Positions 63,066-64,000 of a stretch of DNA of 64,000 nucleotides are shown piece after piece (position 1 is the first letter of the stretch; each line of letters opens with the position of its first letter). The position numbers were made by a program, and so were the translations under genes. A model generated the notes under the pieces. That model made no database searches. It had not been told where the DNA came from and worked only from the letters and a program-made list of their open reading frames with translations. This stretch comes from Rhizoctonia solani (taxonomy: Eukaryota; Basidiomycota; Agaricomycetes; Cantharellales; Ceratobasidiaceae): positions 1,302,001 to 1,366,000 of the forward strand of contig NC_057370.1 of assembly GCF_016906535.1 (NCBI RefSeq). Direction: 5' to 3'.

Positions 63066-64000
63066 ATGATACGCCCATCCAGACTTCAACCTCCCAACGG
63101 GCCCATTCTTAACGGGGAAGATGGTCAAGCTCTGGTTAAATCGCCGGGTTCATACACGTCACCGGACACCACCAAGCCTTCGTTGTTCGGAAATGGAATC
63201 GTTAGTGGAAGAGAAAAGTCTGTAGATATGGATTACAGCCATATGGATCCTGACGATATGTTCGCGCGCTACTCCGTGTCGGAGATACGCGCTATACGCT
63301 CACGATTACTGTCAGTCTTACGAATCTGGTGTCTTTCAAAAGACTAACCAAAGGCTATGGTAGATTAGATGCTGACGGGAAACGCGAAGAATTGAGGCAA
63401 ATGGTTGGGTGCGTGCATAAGGATGTCTACACCGATCTTGTCATTCCTGATCTTCTTTTAAAATCGGAAGCGTAGGGAGCGATACAGGGATCTATTACAC
63501 GCATCTACAGCTATTACTAATATGGCTGGGACGTCTGAACGAGTCGTAGCCACGCTGATTGACATGCGGGAATCATGCGCTGGTATCCTACTTCTCGACG
63601 AAAGTCCAAGGACCAGACACCGTTCGATTCCAAACGGAAAAACCACGAAGGCCCAGGAAGGTCTGCGAGCAGGCGTGTAGTCATTTCAACTAGTGCTAAT
63701 GTGTTGATGGTAGATGCGCACCTCAAAACTCTTCAAACGCTTTCGGCGCATTTAAAGCTACTGTTAGACTCGCCAGAACATTTATGGAGATGGCTTGAGA
63801 AAAAACAGTTTCTTCACGCCGCTTGGCTATTCCTCTTGGCCAGAACAGTGTACCGGAAGCTATCCAAGTCACCCGACGAGGATGAATCGAAGAAGAAGAA
63901 ATCAGTAGTGGAGATATTAACTGGTCTAGGCACGGCATTGATGTAATGGTAGGGGAACCGTTATTCGTTCCTGGGCGAGTATTTTTAAACTATAATTATT
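63066..64000 (+). CDS. COG1: COG complex subunit 1, 5' part (cut by window end)
   Basis: Golgi tethering-complex subunit. Start 63066; acidic/Ser N-terminus, then the COG1 opening DPDDMFARYSVSEIRAIRSRL, LDADGKREELRQMVG, RYRDLLHASTAI, ERVVATLIDMRESC, and further on LKTLQTLSAHLKLLLDSPEHLWRWLEKKQFLHAAWLFLLARTVYRKL. Introns at about 63309-63364 and 63410-63476, and a frame change or intron near 63580. The frame meets a stop at 63944-63946, far short of the 800-900 residues expected, so coding should continue past the window through another intron or a frame correction. Confidence 0.86.

Overview
The window is nuclear DNA of a filamentous basidiomycete, most likely an Agaricomycete. The evidence is gene density (a gene every 2-3 kb on both strands), almost every gene being cut by GT-AG introns of about 45-75 bp, very short exons, and proteins that read as basidiomycete versions of conserved eukaryotic genes (Sch9, WOPR regulator, Apd1-type ferredoxin, fungal-type NCS1 permease, Rco1-like PHD protein). 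There are no operons, CRISPR arrays, phage or plasmid functions. I cannot name the species from sequence alone.

Layout. 0.2-4.3 kb: a tandem pair of alpha/beta-hydrolases. 4.5-11.9 kb: proteasome deubiquitinase RPN11 (-), a small Tim17-like membrane protein (+), the AGC kinase SCH9 (+), RNase H1 (+). 12.0-24.9 kb: APD1-type 2Fe-2S protein (-), VPS52 of GARP (+), EFR3 (-), secreted aldose 1-epimerase (-), a free-standing REV1-like BRCT protein (-), Mediator MED18 (+), EIF1AD (+). 25.1-35.2 kb: a 5.7 kb coiled-coil gene ending in a GAR microtubule-binding domain (-), an unrecognised membrane/coiled-coil protein (-), dihydroorotase (-), a BSD2/Ndfip-like adaptor (+). 36.0-49.2 kb: a WOPR (Gti1/Pac2) regulator (+), a kinase-like protein (+), an NCS1 nucleobase permease (-), kinesin-8 (+), an Rco1-like double-PHD protein (+). 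49.3-64 kb: an unknown gene (-), methionine aminopeptidase 1 (-), an OSR1/SPAK-type STE20 kinase (-), a secreted six-hairpin glycosidase (-), a D-galactonate dehydratase-like enolase (-), and the 5' part of COG1 (+), cut by the window end.

The genes are mostly housekeeping (protein turnover, trafficking, transcription, cytoskeleton, pyrimidine synthesis) with a few environment-facing enzymes (hydrolases, epimerase, glycosidase, galactonate dehydratase). I see no functional cluster beyond the tandem hydrolases. Several neighbours are divergent with short shared upstream regions.

The strongest whole-window signal is technical or evolutionary: at least twenty places where a conserved reading frame is restored by assuming ONE missing base, usually in a short homopolymer, on both strands and in genes that should be indispensable (RPN11, SCH9, VPS52, EFR3, dihydroorotase, kinesin-8). 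This looks like residual single-base deletions of a long-read assembly, so open-frame callers will split most genes here. Exon limits below are my own reading of splice consensus and protein continuity; where frames break I give the gene span and say so. I found no convincing new biological system. The most unusual real items are the lone REV1-type BRCT gene, the GAR-domain coiled-coil giant, the microexons of MetAP1, a GC-AG intron in VPS52 and a small MITE-like inverted repeat.
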